Shown here one piece after another: positions 7,228 through 15,974 of a stretch of DNA of 64,000 bases. Position 1 is the first letter of the stretch. Each line of letters begins with the position of its first letter. The stretch lies in NCBI RefSeq assembly GCF_003862435.1, contig NZ_RHGY01000001.1:431748-495747 (forward strand), given 5' to 3'. The position numbers were made by a program, and so were the translations under genes. The notes below the pieces were generated by a model. The model was not told the DNA's origin. It did not search any database and saw only the letters and a list, made by a program, of their open reading frames with translations. This stretch comes from Weissella viridescens (lineage in GTDB: Bacteria > Bacillota > Bacilli > Lactobacillales > Lactobacillaceae).

Positions 7228-8316
7228 ATGGAAACGAGAATTGCAAATGTACGCAAGGTATTTGAACCCTTAAAAGTTGATGGGATTTTAGTAACGAATG
7301 GTTACAACATGGAATATCTGACTGGGTTTACGGGTGGCATGGGTGATGGACTCGTCCTCGTCGGAAAAGACAAGATTGCTTTGATTACCGATGATCGCTA
7401 TGAAGATGAATATCGTGAAAAGTTAGCCGATACGTCAATTGAATTATTGGTCACACGTAACTACTGGGGTGTTGCCATGGCAGCAGCTAAGCGTTTCAAG
7501 ATTGAACGCCTTGGCTTTGAGGACTCAATCATGTTTAGAGATTTCGATTACTTAGATGAAAACTTTGATGGCGTGGATATCGTGCCGATTCCATCATTAT
7601 TTGAAACAATCCGTGAAGTTAAAGAACCCGATGAAATTATTCGAATTCGTCGTGCGGCGGAAGTGGCAGTGGCAGGATTTAATGCCTTTTTGCCCCAACT
7701 TCATGTGGGGATGACTGAGCGTGAAGTCGCCAATCTATTGGATCGTGTGATGAAAGAAAATGGGGCAGATAAGCCTTCATTTGATACGATTGTCGCTTCG
7801 GGAGCTCGAGCTGCCTTACCACATGGAACCTATACTGATAAGGTCATTGAAGCTGGTGAGTTGGTAACGATTGACTTTGGTTACTATGTCGATGGGTATA
7901 CATCAGATGTCACACGAACGATTGCCTTTGGTCAACCAGATGATGAGATGGTTAAGGTCTATGAAACCGTCAAGACGGCACATGATGCGGCGATTGATGC
8001 TTTACAAATCGGACGTCCAGTCAGTGAAGTTGATCAAGCTGCTCGTTCAGTGATTGATGCAGCTGGTTATGCTGATAACTTCACGCACTCAACCGGGCAT
8101 GGCATTGGGCTTGATATCCATGAAGGACCTATTTTATCGAAGCTAGCCGATGCCAGTGATACCGTACGTGATGATATGGTTTTGACGATTGAACCAGGTA
8201 TCTACCTTTCAAATGTTGGGGGAGTCCGCATTGAAGATGATATTTTGATTCAAACGGTTGGTAATGAGAATTTGACGCAAGGTATTTCAACTGACTTGAT
8301 TGTGATTGATAAGTAA
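7228..8316 (+). CDS. pepQ: Xaa-Pro dipeptidase/aminopeptidase, M24 family
   Basis: The 362-residue protein is an M24 metallopeptidase that releases residues next to proline, important for recycling casein- or plant-derived peptides. An N-terminal creatinase-like domain (YLTGFTGG) is followed by the pita-bread catalytic domain. Metal ligands are visible in TIDFGYYVDGYTSDVTRT (two Asp), HSTGHGIGLDIHEGP (His), TIEPGIYL (Glu) and VRIEDDI (Glu). The ATG at 7228 follows GGAGGCGGG, so the upstream in-frame ATG at 7174, which overlaps the promoter, is rejected. Choice between PepQ-type dipeptidase and PepP-type aminopeptidase is not settled by sequence alone. Confidence 0.88.
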   Translation: METRIANVRKVFEPLKVDGILVTNGYNMEYLTGFTGGMGDGLVLVGKDKIALITDDRYEDEYREKLADTSIELLVTRNYWGVAMAAAKRFKIERLGFEDSIMFRDFDYLDENFDGVDIVPIPSLFETIREVKEPDEIIRIRRAAEVAVAGFNAFLPQLHVGMTEREVANLLDRVMKENGADKPSFDTIVASGARAALPHGTYTDKVIEAGELVTIDFGYYVDGYTSDVTRTIAFGQPDDEMVKVYETVKTAHDAAIDALQIGRPVSEVDQAARSVIDAAGYADNFTHSTGHGIGLDIHEGPILSKLADASDTVRDDMVLTIEPGIYLSNVGGVRIEDDILIQTVGNENLTQGISTDLIVIDK

Positions 8317-8317
8317 T

Positions 8318-8770
8318 ATGGCATTAAAGTACTTTGAATATTATCGGGGAAACTTGGCAGACGGCTTTGAGACGATTGCCGGCAAGCAGAAGGGTGATCA
8401 TGCTTTTATCGTGACCCGCCACAATGATGACCACCTCCCCCAATTAAATATTGCGGATGATAGTGTAGATTTTTCACGGAAACGGCAACAAATCATTCAA
8501 CATGATTTCAAATTACGTCGTTTTGAAAATGATTGGCAGGATGTTGGGTTTCAATGGGCGAACATCGAACGTCGCTTAGCTGAACTTACAGCAGACTGGC
8601 AAACCGAATATCGCCAAATTAAAGCGGGCCCAACTGATGAATGGGGCTTACGCACTTATGATGATGCGACCCAAGTTGAAAAACGCTTCGTTGGAGCAAA
8701 TGCATATCCAGAAAATTTTACGACATTTGTTAATTGGTTAACGGGATTTTCGCAAGGCAAAATAAGATGA
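8318..8770 (+). CDS. Conserved-looking cytosolic protein, unknown function
   Basis: A 150-residue soluble protein starts one base after the stop codon of the peptidase gene. No clear ribosome binding site is seen, so translational coupling is likely. It is rich in aromatic and charged residues (YFEYYRGN, NDWQDVGFQW, FTTFVNWLTGF) and has no signal peptide, membrane segment or motif I recognise. A terminator follows directly, making it the last gene of a two-gene unit with the peptidase. A role linked to peptide use is only a guess from position. Confidence 0.6.
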   Translation: MALKYFEYYRGNLADGFETIAGKQKGDHAFIVTRHNDDHLPQLNIADDSVDFSRKRQQIIQHDFKLRRFENDWQDVGFQWANIERRLAELTADWQTEYRQIKAGPTDEWGLRTYDDATQVEKRFVGANAYPENFTTFVNWLTGFSQGKIR

Positions 8771-8780
8771 TAGTGTGCTT

Positions 8781-8808
8781 AAGCGGGGACAGTAATGACC
8801 CGCTTTTT
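8781..8808 (+). terminator. Intrinsic terminator
   Basis: AAGCGGG pairs with CCCGCTT, followed by T residues, just after the unknown gene. Confidence 0.75.
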
Positions 8809-8843
8809 GCGTATAAAAGATAGAACAGAGATGAGGCATCGTG

Positions 8844-10238
8844 ATGGTCAGTGAAGAATTAATGTTGCTACACACAAATGATATCCACTCGCATTTGGAG
8901 AATTGGCCAAAAGTCCGCCATTTTATTCAAAGCCAAGAAAAACAAGCGCGTCGGCAGGGACACCAACCCTTTGTATTTGATATTGGGGATGCCGTTGATC
9001 GTCAACATGCGTTAACTGAAGCAACGTTGGGGCAAGCCAATATTAAATTAATGAATGAAATTGGATATACTGCGGCAACAGTTGGTAATAATGAAATGCT
9101 AGGTTTGGATCATGCGGCATTGAATCATTTATATGATGAGGCCAATTTTCCAGTTTTGGTATCAAATATCTTGGATGCAACGACGCATCAGCGACCAACA
9201 TGGGCGGATGATTATAAAATCGTCACGACCCAGGCTGGCCAAAAGCTAGCTGTCTTTGGCCTTACGGCTCCGTTTGAACGGACCTTGCCATTATTAGGTT
9301 GGGAGCCAGTAGACATTGATGCGACAATGGAGCGTCTATTGCCAGAGCTTCAGGCACAAGCAGATACCATTATTTTGTTATCTCATTTAGGGCTGCCAAC
9401 AGATCGTGATTTAGCAGATCGTTATCCAGCCCTGGACGTGATTATGGGCGCACATACGCATCATGTCCTTCCAGATGGTGAGTGGCATGGCAATACGTTG
9501 CTTGCAGCGGCAGGTCGATATGGGAGCCATGTTGGGACTGTGCAGTTAACCCTAGAAAATGGTAAAATGACCTCAGCTCAAGCAAAGGCGTGGCCAACAG
9601 AAGCGATGCCAGAATTACCTGAGGACGCAAGTGAAAAACACACTTACGAACGTTTGGGTAATCAGAAGTTAACGCAACGGGTGATTGCGGAATTACCAAC
9701 TGCCTATACACGGAAGTTAACCGACAAACATCGGTTGATTGATTTGGGGCTTGCGAGTTTGCAGGAGTTTTATCATGCCGATGTTGCGATGTTATCATCA
9801 GGAATGTTTCTCACTGATCTGCCTGCTGGTCCGGTTACGCAAAAAGATTTGCATGATTGTTTACCACATGCGGTGCACCCAATGCTGATAACCCTAATGG
9901 GACACGAATTACAGCGCCTACTTTTGGAAATTCAAAAAAATCGCGCATTCTTATTAGGCTATCAAGTTAAGGGAATGGGCTTTCGCGGTCATCAGGCATT
10001 TGGTGAAATGGTCTGGTCAGGAATCACACAAGATGATGCTGGAAATTGGTGGGTGAATGAAAAGCCGCTGGATCCGTATCAAACGTACACCATAGCGGGA
10101 TTAGATCATTATTTGTTTATTCCGTTCTTCCCAACAATTGAAATTGCGGGTCGTAATCAAATGAATTATGATGTTCTGTTACGCGAAGTCGTGGCAGCGA
10201 CATTAACAAAAAAATTTAAATCACTGGAGACATTATGA
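8844..10238 (+). CDS. yunD: Metallophosphoesterase, YunD-like (5'-nucleotidase / 2',3'-cyclic phosphodiesterase family)
   Basis: The 464-residue protein carries a calcineurin-like metallophosphoesterase domain: LLHTNDIHSH (D-x-H), FDIGDAVDR, VGNNEMLG (GNxE), LLSHLGL and IMGAHTHH, which supply the two-metal site. A 5'-nucleotidase C-terminal domain follows from about residue 280. There is no signal peptide, unlike secreted UshA enzymes, so it should act in the cytosol, as proposed for YunD. GAGG at 8833-8836 fits the ATG at 8844 better than the GTG at 8841. It overlaps yutD by 4 bp. The yunD-yutD-yutF order is conserved in Firmicutes. The exact nucleotide substrate is not evident. Confidence 0.87.
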   Translation: MVSEELMLLHTNDIHSHLENWPKVRHFIQSQEKQARRQGHQPFVFDIGDAVDRQHALTEATLGQANIKLMNEIGYTAATVGNNEMLGLDHAALNHLYDEANFPVLVSNILDATTHQRPTWADDYKIVTTQAGQKLAVFGLTAPFERTLPLLGWEPVDIDATMERLLPELQAQADTIILLSHLGLPTDRDLADRYPALDVIMGAHTHHVLPDGEWHGNTLLAAAGRYGSHVGTVQLTLENGKMTSAQAKAWPTEAMPELPEDASEKHTYERLGNQKLTQRVIAELPTAYTRKLTDKHRLIDLGLASLQEFYHADVAMLSSGMFLTDLPAGPVTQKDLHDCLPHAVHPMLITLMGHELQRLLLEIQKNRAFLLGYQVKGMGFRGHQAFGEMVWSGITQDDAGNWWVNEKPLDPYQTYTIAGLDHYLFIPFFPTIEIAGRNQMNYDVLLREVVAATLTKKFKSLETL

Positions 10239-10840
10239 ATCGTGAACGAATGAAAGAATTGGCGGAAAGTCAATTTGCAGAGCGCCAGACGGCGACAACG
10301 ATTGTCGCTGGTTCACAACCGAATACGTTAAACATTAACGGACGCGGCTATGAATTGGTAAAAAATTATCGTGAGGCCTATGACGAAGCCATGCTGGCCG
10401 CACGTTTTAGTACATTTTTAGAAAAATACGATTACTTAGTGGGGGATATTGCCTCAGGTCAATTGCGTTTACGTGGTTTTTATGAACAGGGCACACCTGG
10501 TATTGCGCGAAATCAACAAATTAATGCCCTCGAAGATTACTTATTTGAGGATATTAATTTTGGTGCCCCTTACTTCGTGTTGCATAATTTAGAGCCACAC
10601 CAAGTTGAAGAAAAAGAAGATGAGCCCAAGGCCCGTAAGAGTCGTCACCGTCACCGTAATCATGGTAAGAAAGATAACGGTAAGGCAGAAATTGATGAAA
10701 AAAAGAAGCCGGTTAATAAAAAACAAGGTCCTAAGCCAAAAAACAGCGAAGTGAAGGTGAAGGGCAAGTCAAACCGCCGTCACTTTGAAGTCCGGGAACG
10801 TAAAGCTGAAAAGCCTGAATCGAAAGGAACACAAGCATAA
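10235..10840 (+). CDS. yutD: YutD family protein with basic C-terminal tail
   Basis: The 201-residue protein matches the YutD (DUF1027) family over roughly residues 25-125, including NGRGYELVKNYREAYD, KYDYLVGDI and LRLRGFY. The function of the family is unknown. From about residue 130 the protein becomes a low-complexity tail very rich in Lys, Arg and His (KARKSRHRHRNHGKK), which could bind nucleic acid; this is inference. It overlaps yunD by 4 bp and touches yutF by 1 bp, so all three are translated from one message. Confidence 0.85.
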   Translation: MNRERMKELAESQFAERQTATTIVAGSQPNTLNINGRGYELVKNYREAYDEAMLAARFSTFLEKYDYLVGDIASGQLRLRGFYEQGTPGIARNQQINALEDYLFEDINFGAPYFVLHNLEPHQVEEKEDEPKARKSRHRHRNHGKKDNGKAEIDEKKKPVNKKQGPKPKNSEVKVKGKSNRRHFEVRERKAEKPESKGTQA

Positions 10841-11613
10841 TGAAACATTATCGAACATATTTGATTGATTTAGATGGGACGATTTATCAAGGTAAAACAA
10901 AATTTCCAGCTGGAAAGCGATTTATTGACCGTTTGAAAGCTTCAAATAGCGATTATATGTTTGTGACGAATAATTCTACGAAAAATCCGGCCGAGGTTGC
11001 GGCGAACTTGACGGAAAACCACGACATTGCCACAACTACTGAGCAAGTTTATACCAGTGCCATGGCTACGGCCGATTACCTCGCTGAAAAGCAGTTCAAG
11101 CAAGTATTGGTTATTGGCGAAGCCGGACTAAAAGAAGCCATTCAAGCGCAAGGGATTGAAATTGTTGACCAACATCCCGCTGAGGCAGTCGTGGTTGGCT
11201 TGGATCGGGGCATTAATTACGACAAGTTAACTGAAGCAACATTGGCGATTCAAGGTGGTGCGACATTCATTGCAACGAATGTTGATACGAATTTACCAAA
11301 TGAACGCGGGATGTTACCTGGTGCGGGAACCGTTGTTGCAGCGGTGCAAACAGCCACGCAAACAGAGCCCATTGTGATCGGAAAGCCATCTGTTATTATT
11401 ATGCAACAAGCTTTAAAGCGCGCTGGTCGTCATGCCGATGAAGTTGTGATGGTGGGAGATAACTACAATACCGATATCTTGGCTGGCATTCATGCTGATA
11501 TTGATACACTGTTGGTTTACAGTGGTGTTTCAAAACCTGATGATGTCCATGCGGAAGTGGTCCAACCAACCCATGAAGTGATGAGCTTAGACGATTGGTC
11601 AATTGACGATTAG
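10840..11613 (+). CDS. yutF: HAD-IIA family phosphatase YutF/NagD-like
   Basis: The 257-residue protein is a haloacid-dehalogenase phosphatase. Motif I is IDLDGTIYQG with the nucleophile Asp and acid/base Asp; motif II is FVTNNSTKNP; a C2-type cap follows; the late motifs are IGKPS and MVGDNYNTDI, which bind Mg. Relatives dephosphorylate small sugar or nucleotide phosphates. It is the last gene of the yunD-yutD-yutF set. The start overlaps the yutD stop (TAATG). Confidence 0.9.
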   Translation: MKHYRTYLIDLDGTIYQGKTKFPAGKRFIDRLKASNSDYMFVTNNSTKNPAEVAANLTENHDIATTTEQVYTSAMATADYLAEKQFKQVLVIGEAGLKEAIQAQGIEIVDQHPAEAVVVGLDRGINYDKLTEATLAIQGGATFIATNVDTNLPNERGMLPGAGTVVAAVQTATQTEPIVIGKPSVIIMQQALKRAGRHADEVVMVGDNYNTDILAGIHADIDTLLVYSGVSKPDDVHAEVVQPTHEVMSLDDWSIDD

Positions 11614-11642
11614 GGTAGACAGACGTTTAATGGAGGCGCCAG

Positions 11643-12170
11643 ATGAAAAATATCATTGTACGCCCGATTGAAGAGTCGGATTTACCAGCTATGTGGGACA
11701 TCGCGTTTGGACCTGCTGCTGATTTAAAGTGGATGGATTTAAATGGGCCTTATTTTCACGATCCAGTGTGGACTTGGCCAGAATTTGAAAAACGGTTTAT
11801 TGAAAAATTTGTCGAGGTGCCAACGGCAGCGGTTATTTGTTTTGAAGAACGACCAATCGGCATGTTGAGTGGATACTTTGAGGACGGCAAGTTAGCCAAG
11901 TGGCTTGAAGCCGGGATCGTCATCTACGACGCGACGCTCTGGGGGCAAGGTGTCGGAACACAAGTGTTTCGACCATGGCTAGAACATTTATTAACCGTCT
12001 TTCCTGAGTTACCGCATGTTGGATTTACAACCTGGTCTGGAAATACCGGAATGATGCGATTAGGTGAACGAAGTGGGATGCAATTAGAAGGACGCATTCG
12101 CCAGGTTCGCTATTGGCAGGGGCAGTACTATGATTCAGTCAAATATGGGCTTTTACGTACTGAACTATAA
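11643..12170 (+). CDS. GNAT family N-acetyltransferase
   Basis: A 175-residue GNAT enzyme with the acetyl-CoA binding motif A, LWGQGVGTQVF (Q-x-x-G-x-G/T), and the later WSGNTGMMRLGERSGM block seen in RimJ/RimL-like acetyltransferases, where the acceptor can be a protein N-terminus, an amino acid or a drug. The substrate cannot be told from sequence. GGAGGCGCC precedes the ATG, and a strong terminator follows. It lies 29 bp after yutF, probably in the same transcript. Confidence 0.85.
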   Translation: MKNIIVRPIEESDLPAMWDIAFGPAADLKWMDLNGPYFHDPVWTWPEFEKRFIEKFVEVPTAAVICFEERPIGMLSGYFEDGKLAKWLEAGIVIYDATLWGQGVGTQVFRPWLEHLLTVFPELPHVGFTTWSGNTGMMRLGERSGMQLEGRIRQVRYWQGQYYDSVKYGLLRTEL

Positions 12171-12173
12171 ATG

Positions 12174-12212
12174 AAAAAAAGCAGTTAACAGTAATTGTTG
12201 ACTGCTTTTTTT
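12174..12212 (+). terminator. Intrinsic terminator
   Basis: AGCAGTTAACA and TGTTGACTGCT form a stem (one wobble) flanked by A and T runs. Confidence 0.88.
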
Positions 12213-12340
12213 AAATGTTAAAATTATGCAATTTCTCAAAATTCCGTGGACGTAAAAATAGTGAAACAGGTATAATGGCAGGTGCTGTGTAAACGGCTTA
12301 ACCGAAGGATGGTTTAAAAAAGACAATTGTAACGTTATTC

Positions 12341-12385
12341 TTTACATTACTGAGATGATTCTTTTACATCCGTTCGTGATAATAC
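12341..12385 (+). promoter_or_regulatory. Putative PhoP box and promoter of the pst operon
   Basis: Two TTTACAT repeats (12341-12347 and 12363-12369) lie 22 bp apart, two helical turns, as expected for PhoP-type activator sites. Downstream is TGA plus TAATAC (12380-12385), an extended -10 with a poor -35, typical of an activated promoter. The rest of the 250-bp gap (12213-12420) contains a second possible promoter, TGGACG / TATAAT near 12248-12276, and no coding sequence. Confidence 0.5.
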
Positions 12386-12420
12386 TAGTAGTAGCATTAG
12401 AATATTAGGAGGCGTTCGTT

Positions 12421-13293
12421 ATGAAACGCAGTTGGATTGTTGGAACGGCCCTTGTTGCCGTGGCCGCAGGTCTTTTGTCGTGGGGTTATGCAACCCGAGA
12501 ACAAAATAGTGGTGTGAACATCAATGCAGTTGGTTCCACTGCTCTGCAGCCATTAGTTGAAGCCGCCGGTGAAGATTATGCAAATAACCATAAGGGTGTG
12601 TTTGTGAATGTTCAAGGTGGTGGTACGGGAACTGGGCTAGCTCAGGTTCAAACCGGAGCCGTTGATTTAGGAAACTCTGATATGTTCGCTGAAGAAAAAA
12701 GCGGCATTGATGCCAAAAAGCTGGTTGACCATAAGGTAGCCGTTGTTGGGATTGCCCCAATGATTAATAAGCAGGCTGGTGTGGATAAATTAACAAAAGC
12801 ACAATTAACAGGGATTTTTACAGGTAAGATTAAAAACTGGCAAGAGGTTGGTGGAAAGAATCTACCAATCGTGATTGTCAACCGTGTTGAAGGATCAGGA
12901 ACACGTGCAACTTTTGAAAAGTGGGGGCTTGATGGCGCTACTTCAGTGGATGCACAAGAACAAGATTCATCAGGAATGGCCCGCTCAGTGGTCTCATCAA
13001 CACCCGGAGCTGTATCATATGCAGCATTTGCATATTTAGATAAAACAGTGACGGTGCCAACCTTGGACGGGGTTAAGGCTGACAAGACGAATGTGCAAGA
13101 TGGTAGTTGGCCAATCTGGTCATACGAACACATCTACACAAAGGGTCAACCAAAGCCATATGTGCAAGACTTCCTGGATTCAATTATGACAAAGCATATT
13201 CAAAAAACTTTGGTACCACAACTTGGGTACATCTCAATTCATGATATGAAAATTCAACGTGATATGAATGGTCATATTACGCCAGCTAAGTAA
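12421..13293 (+). CDS. pstS: Phosphate ABC transporter substrate-binding protein PstS
   Basis: PstS captures inorganic phosphate outside the membrane and delivers it to PstC/PstA. The 290-residue protein has a basic start and hydrophobic segment (residues 5-24), then AVGSTALQPLVEA and GGGTGTGLAQVQTG, the phosphate-binding loops, and NRVEGSGTRATFEKW, the diagnostic PstS block. The lipobox region reads AGLLSWG: the expected cysteine is a tryptophan (codon TGG), so the protein cannot be lipidated and may stay anchored by its signal segment or be released after GYA. AGGAGGC precedes the start. It is the first gene of the pst operon. Confidence 0.93.
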   Translation: MKRSWIVGTALVAVAAGLLSWGYATREQNSGVNINAVGSTALQPLVEAAGEDYANNHKGVFVNVQGGGTGTGLAQVQTGAVDLGNSDMFAEEKSGIDAKKLVDHKVAVVGIAPMINKQAGVDKLTKAQLTGIFTGKIKNWQEVGGKNLPIVIVNRVEGSGTRATFEKWGLDGATSVDAQEQDSSGMARSVVSSTPGAVSYAAFAYLDKTVTVPTLDGVKADKTNVQDGSWPIWSYEHIYTKGQPKPYVQDFLDSIMTKHIQKTLVPQLGYISIHDMKIQRDMNGHITPAK

Positions 13294-13310
13294 AAAAGGA
13301 GCACAGAAAC

Positions 13311-14228
13311 ATGGATGAAATCCGTGAGTCATTACTAAAGAAATCAAAGGCATCACGAAAAGATCAATTTGGGCGTGTTATTTCATTTTCAGCGCTAGCA
13401 TTGATTGTCGTAGTCGTGATTTCAATTTTCTATTTTGTGGCATCAAAGGGGTTAGCAACATTCTTTACAGATCATGTTAACCTATGGAGCTTTTTGACCG
13501 GTTCAGAATGGTCACCAAGTCAAGTTGATGCGCACGGTAAGCCAATGGTTGGGGCGGCCCCAATGATTGTCGGATCATTTTTGGTCACACTTTTGGCAGC
13601 TTTGATTGCCACACCATTTGCGATTGGAACAGCTGTCTTCATGACGGAAATTTCACCTAAGCGTGGTGCTAAGATTTTGGGCCCCGTTACAGAATTATTG
13701 GTGGGAATCCCATCTGTTGTGTATGGATTTATCGGACTATCAGTGATTGTGCCATTTATGCGTGCGGTCTTTGGTGGATCAGGATTTGGAATCTTATCAG
13801 GGGCCATGGTGCTCTTTGTGATGATTTTGCCAACAGTGACCTCAATGACAGTTGATACTTTGCGTGCTGTGCCACGTCACTACCGTGAATCAGCATTGGC
13901 CCTTGGGGCAACCCGCTGGCAAATGATCTACAAGGTGATTTTGCGTGGGGCAACACCTGGAATTTTGACGGCGTCAGTCTTTGGGATGGCCCGGGCCTTC
14001 GGTGAAGCGCTTGCCGTACAAATGGTGATCGGAAATGCGGCTTTGATGCCTCATAACCTAACATCACCTGCTTCAACCTTAACGTCAGTTTTGACACAAG
14101 GAATTGGAAACACAGTGATGGGATCACTTGAAAATAATGCGCTTTGGAGTTTGGCGTTGATTCTATTGTTGATGTCACTTGTCTTTAATTTGGCAATTCG
14201 TGCAATTGCTAAGAAGGGAGCCATGTAA
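13311..14228 (+). CDS. pstC: Phosphate ABC transporter permease PstC
   Basis: PstC forms half of the phosphate channel in the membrane. The 305-residue protein has about six membrane segments, starting near residue 24, and the permease (EAA) loop around ESALALGATRWQMIYKVILRG. ELLVGIPSVVYGFIGL is typical of PstC. A KKGAM tail ends 2 bp before pstA. The ATG at 13311 follows AAAAAGGAG. Confidence 0.95.
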   Translation: MDEIRESLLKKSKASRKDQFGRVISFSALALIVVVVISIFYFVASKGLATFFTDHVNLWSFLTGSEWSPSQVDAHGKPMVGAAPMIVGSFLVTLLAALIATPFAIGTAVFMTEISPKRGAKILGPVTELLVGIPSVVYGFIGLSVIVPFMRAVFGGSGFGILSGAMVLFVMILPTVTSMTVDTLRAVPRHYRESALALGATRWQMIYKVILRGATPGILTASVFGMARAFGEALAVQMVIGNAALMPHNLTSPASTLTSVLTQGIGNTVMGSLENNALWSLALILLLMSLVFNLAIRAIAKKGAM

Positions 14229-14230
14229 TT

Positions 14231-15121
14231 ATGAATGCTAAAACCGTTGATAAGATTGCAACGGCTATCCTTTATGCGATCGCCGGAATTGTGATTTTGA
14301 TCCTTGCCGCTTTGCTTGGCTACATCTTAATTCAAGGTGTGCCACACTTGTCATGGCATTTTCTAACTGCACCCGCTTCAGCGTTTACTGCGGGTGGGGG
14401 AATTGGAATTCAATTATTTAATTCACTTTACCTACTATTGATTACGATGTTACTTTCATTTCCTATTGCCCTTGGTGCGGGAACTTATTTGAATGAGTAT
14501 GCTAATCCTAAGAGTAAGATTACTGGGATTGTGCGTATGACCATTGAAATTTTGTCATCATTGCCATCAGTTGTGGTTGGTTTGTTTGGTTTCTTGTTGT
14601 TCGTTGTGCAATTCAAACTTGGTTTTTCAATTTTGTCTGGGGCGATTGCGTTGACATTCTTTAACTTGCCACTTTTGACCCGTTCAATTGAAGATGCGTT
14701 GGCAACTGTCCCTAATTTGCAACGTGAGGCTGGGGCTGCCCTTGGTCTTTCACGCTGGGAAACAGTGGGGCACATTATTTTGCCCGCTGCATTGCCTTCA
14801 ATCGTGACCGGGGTTGTGTTGTCAGCTGGACGAGTGTTCGGTGAAGCTGCGGCTTTGATCTACACCGCTGGACAATCTGCACCAGCGCTTAACTTTGGTG
14901 ATTGGAACCCATTCAACGTTTCAAGTCCATTGAACATTATGCGCCCTGCCGAAACATTGGCTGTCCACATTTGGAAAATCAATTCTGAAGGAATCATGCC
15001 GGATGCGGCTGCCGTATCTGCAGGTGCCTCAGCTGTTTTGATTATCGTGGTCTTACTCTTTAACTTCTTGGCACGTTACTTGAGTAGCTATTTGTACAAG
15101 CGCTTGACGTCAACGAAATAA
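14231..15121 (+). CDS. pstA: Phosphate ABC transporter permease PstA
   Basis: PstA is the second channel subunit. The 296-residue protein has six predicted membrane segments and the EAA-loop sequence EAGAALGLSRWETVGHIILP. MTIEILSSLPSVVVGLFGFL matches the region shared with PstC. AAGAAGGGAGCC inside the end of pstC serves as the ribosome site, consistent with coupled translation of the two permeases. Confidence 0.95.
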   Translation: MNAKTVDKIATAILYAIAGIVILILAALLGYILIQGVPHLSWHFLTAPASAFTAGGGIGIQLFNSLYLLLITMLLSFPIALGAGTYLNEYANPKSKITGIVRMTIEILSSLPSVVVGLFGFLLFVVQFKLGFSILSGAIALTFFNLPLLTRSIEDALATVPNLQREAGAALGLSRWETVGHIILPAALPSIVTGVVLSAGRVFGEAAALIYTAGQSAPALNFGDWNPFNVSSPLNIMRPAETLAVHIWKINSEGIMPDAAAVSAGASAVLIIVVLLFNFLARYLSSYLYKRLTSTK

Positions 15122-15135
15122 GGAAGGAACCCATC

Positions 15136-15963
15136 ATGACAGAGAATAATGTGTCAGGTTTAAATTTGGATGCCGAGCAACCAACTCGGAATATTTATAA
15201 AATGGGCGACAATCAAGAAATTGCCCTTTCAACTGAAGATTTAAAAGTTTATTACGGTGATAAGTTAGCGTTGCAAGATGCTGATTTACAATTTGAACGG
15301 TTTAAGATTACGTCACTTATCGGTGCTTCAGGTTCAGGTAAGTCAACATTCTTGCGTTCATTGAACCGCATGAATGATGGTGTTGCCAATGTTGAAGGTA
15401 ACATTATGTATCGTGGTCTTGATATCAATTCAAAAGAAATTGACGTTTATGAAATGCGTAAACACATTGGGATGGTTTTCCAACGACCAAATCCATTTGC
15501 GAAGTCAGTGCGTGAGAATATTACTTTTGCTCTGAAGCAACATGGTATTCGCGATAAGGCTGTTTTGGATGAACGTGTTGAAACATCATTGCGCCAAGCT
15601 GCCTTGTGGGATGAAGTTAAAGATGATCTTGATAAGTCAGCCTTAGCTTTGTCTGGTGGACAAGCCCAACGTCTAGTGATTGCCCGTGCGATTGCAATGC
15701 AACCAGACATCTTATTGTTAGATGAACCTGCATCAGCCTTGGATCCTATCTCTTCTGCCAAAGTCGAAGATACTTTGCTGGAGCTAAAGGATAAGTACAC
15801 AATCATTATTGTGACGCACAACATGCAACAAGCGGCACGTATTTCAGATTACACAGCGTTCTTCCATTTAGGAAAAGTTGTTGAATATGATGAAACACGT
15901 AAAATCTTTACACGTCCTAAAGTGCAGTTAACGATTGATTACGTTAACGGTAACTTTGGCTAG
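15136..15963 (+). CDS. pstB: Phosphate ABC transporter ATPase PstB (first copy)
   Basis: PstB powers phosphate import on the cytosolic face. The 275-residue protein has Walker [11 protein letters not shown]-loop VFQRPNPF, signature [16 protein letters not shown], Walker [14 protein letters not shown] and switch His in [11 protein letters not shown]. Compared with the second copy it has a longer N-terminus (about 30 residues before the first strand), and its signature reads GGQAQR rather than GGQQQR. Two adjacent pstB genes are common in lactic acid bacteria. AGGAAGGA precedes the ATG. Confidence 0.95.
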   Translation: MTENNVSGLNLDAEQPTRNIYKMGDNQEIALSTEDLKVYYGDKLALQDADLQFERFKITSLIGASGSGKSTFLRSLNRMNDGVANVEGNIMYRGLDINSKEIDVYEMRKHIGMVFQRPNPFAKSVRENITFALKQHGIRDKAVLDERVETSLRQAALWDEVKDDLDKSALALSGGQAQRLVIARAIAMQPDILLLDEPASALDPISSAKVEDTLLELKDKYTIIIVTHNMQQAARISDYTAFFHLGKVVEYDETRKIFTRPKVQLTIDYVNGNFG

Positions 15964-15974
15964 GAGTAATAAAC

